Source of the DNA: Acidobacteriota bacterium | Lineage (GTDB): Bacteria; Acidobacteriota; Terriglobia; Acidiferrales; UBA7541 | Reading direction: 5' to 3' | NCBI GenBank assembly: GCA_003224075.1 | Contig: QHYF01000238.1 | Span: 1-6,785 of the forward strand | Length of the DNA: 6,785 nt | Shown: in pieces, positions 6,630 through 6,785 of the stretch | Layout: every line of letters starts with the position of its first letter | Numbering within the stretch: position 1 is the first letter of the stretch | Notes under the pieces: model-generated | The model's database searches: none | What the model saw: only the letters and a program-made list of their open reading frames with translations | What the model was told of the DNA's origin: nothing | Position numbers and translations under genes: made by a program

Positions 6630-6661
6630 GTTTATTATAAACGACTTAGGTGTATTCTAAG
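6630..6661 (+). promoter_or_regulatory. AT-rich patch with two inverted repeats and a possible promoter
   Basis: GTTTAT-T-ATAAAC (6630-6642) is a perfect inverted repeat, and three bases later CTTAG-GTGTATT-CTAAG (6645-6661) is another. The patch is strikingly AT-rich for this GC-rich window. TATTCT (6653-6658, 4 of 6 to TATAAT) could be a -10 box with a poor -35 (TTTATT, 6631-6636, 16-bp spacing), and TATAAA (6636-6641) is a second -10-like hexamer. Either would drive the gene starting at 6709. The repeats would overlap the promoter, a common place for an operator; the binding factor is unknown. Confidence 0.4.
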
Positions 6662-6708
6662 CGGTTGGCATTCGTCCTGAGTGACGCGCCCGGATAAGGG
6701 GAGAAACT

Positions 6709-6785
6709 GTGTTATCCCTGCTTGAGTCGGGGTCCAAACCGATTTCAACGGGCAAAACCAAGGCCAAACGCCTGATTCCCATCAA
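6709..6785 (+). CDS. Start of an unidentified gene, cut by the window end
   Basis: A GTG start is preceded by AAGGGGAG (6696-6703), five bases upstream, a good ribosome binding site. The frame stays open for 25 complete codons to the edge and begins MLSLLESGSKPISTGKT; the part seen is rich in Lys, Ser and Thr and has neither a signal peptide nor a membrane helix. I do not recognise the family. The open length is too short to prove coding by itself; the case rests on the ribosome binding site, the promoter-like patch at 6630-6661 and the otherwise empty 129-bp gap after the permease gene. Confidence 0.5.
   Translation, partial: MLSLLESGSKPISTGKTKAKRLIPI

Overview
The window looks chromosomal, GC-rich and bacterial, most likely from an acidobacterium (Acidobacteriota). 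The main evidence is the permease at 4115-6579. It has the layout of the acidobacterial duplicated orphan permease (ADOP) type: an N-terminal helix with the SPGF...LGIGANTTIF signature, two MacB-type periplasmic domains, two FtsX domains and the ending ATRVDPLVALRYE. A secreted DUF3857/transglutaminase-like protein and an exported M28 peptidase as neighbours fit that assignment. The taxon is inferred from families; no marker gene is present.

Layout. Positions 1-46 hold nothing recognisable. 47-2191 (minus) encodes a secreted DUF3857 protein whose transglutaminase-like domain keeps the His and Asp of the triad but has Gln where Cys is expected. 2192-2458 is a divergent intergenic region. It holds a possible minus-strand promoter placed almost on the start codon, a degenerate 9-bp tandem repeat (2311-2373), a 14-bp perfect palindrome (2397-2410) and a good ribosome binding site for the next gene. 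2459-3997 (plus) encodes an exported M28-family zinc peptidase with a PA-like insert and all expected metal ligands. 3998-4114 is a short gap with small inverted repeats. 4115-6579 (plus) is the ADOP-type permease, split by a frameshift near 4396-4424 into a 103-residue N-terminal piece and a 718-residue remainder. 6580-6708 carries a weak hairpin and an AT-rich patch with two inverted repeats. A probable new gene starts at GTG 6709 and runs off the right edge.

How the genes relate. The peptidase and permease are co-directional, 117 bp apart, and could be co-transcribed. The DUF3857 gene is divergent and could share regulation through 2192-2458. All three products act in or across the cell envelope, but nothing in the sequence ties them to one pathway. 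No ATPase partner for the permease is present.

I found no RNA gene, CRISPR array, insertion sequence or obvious new multi-gene system. The points most worth a second look are the permease frameshift, the missing catalytic cysteine, the 9-bp periodic repeat and the inverted repeats before the last gene.
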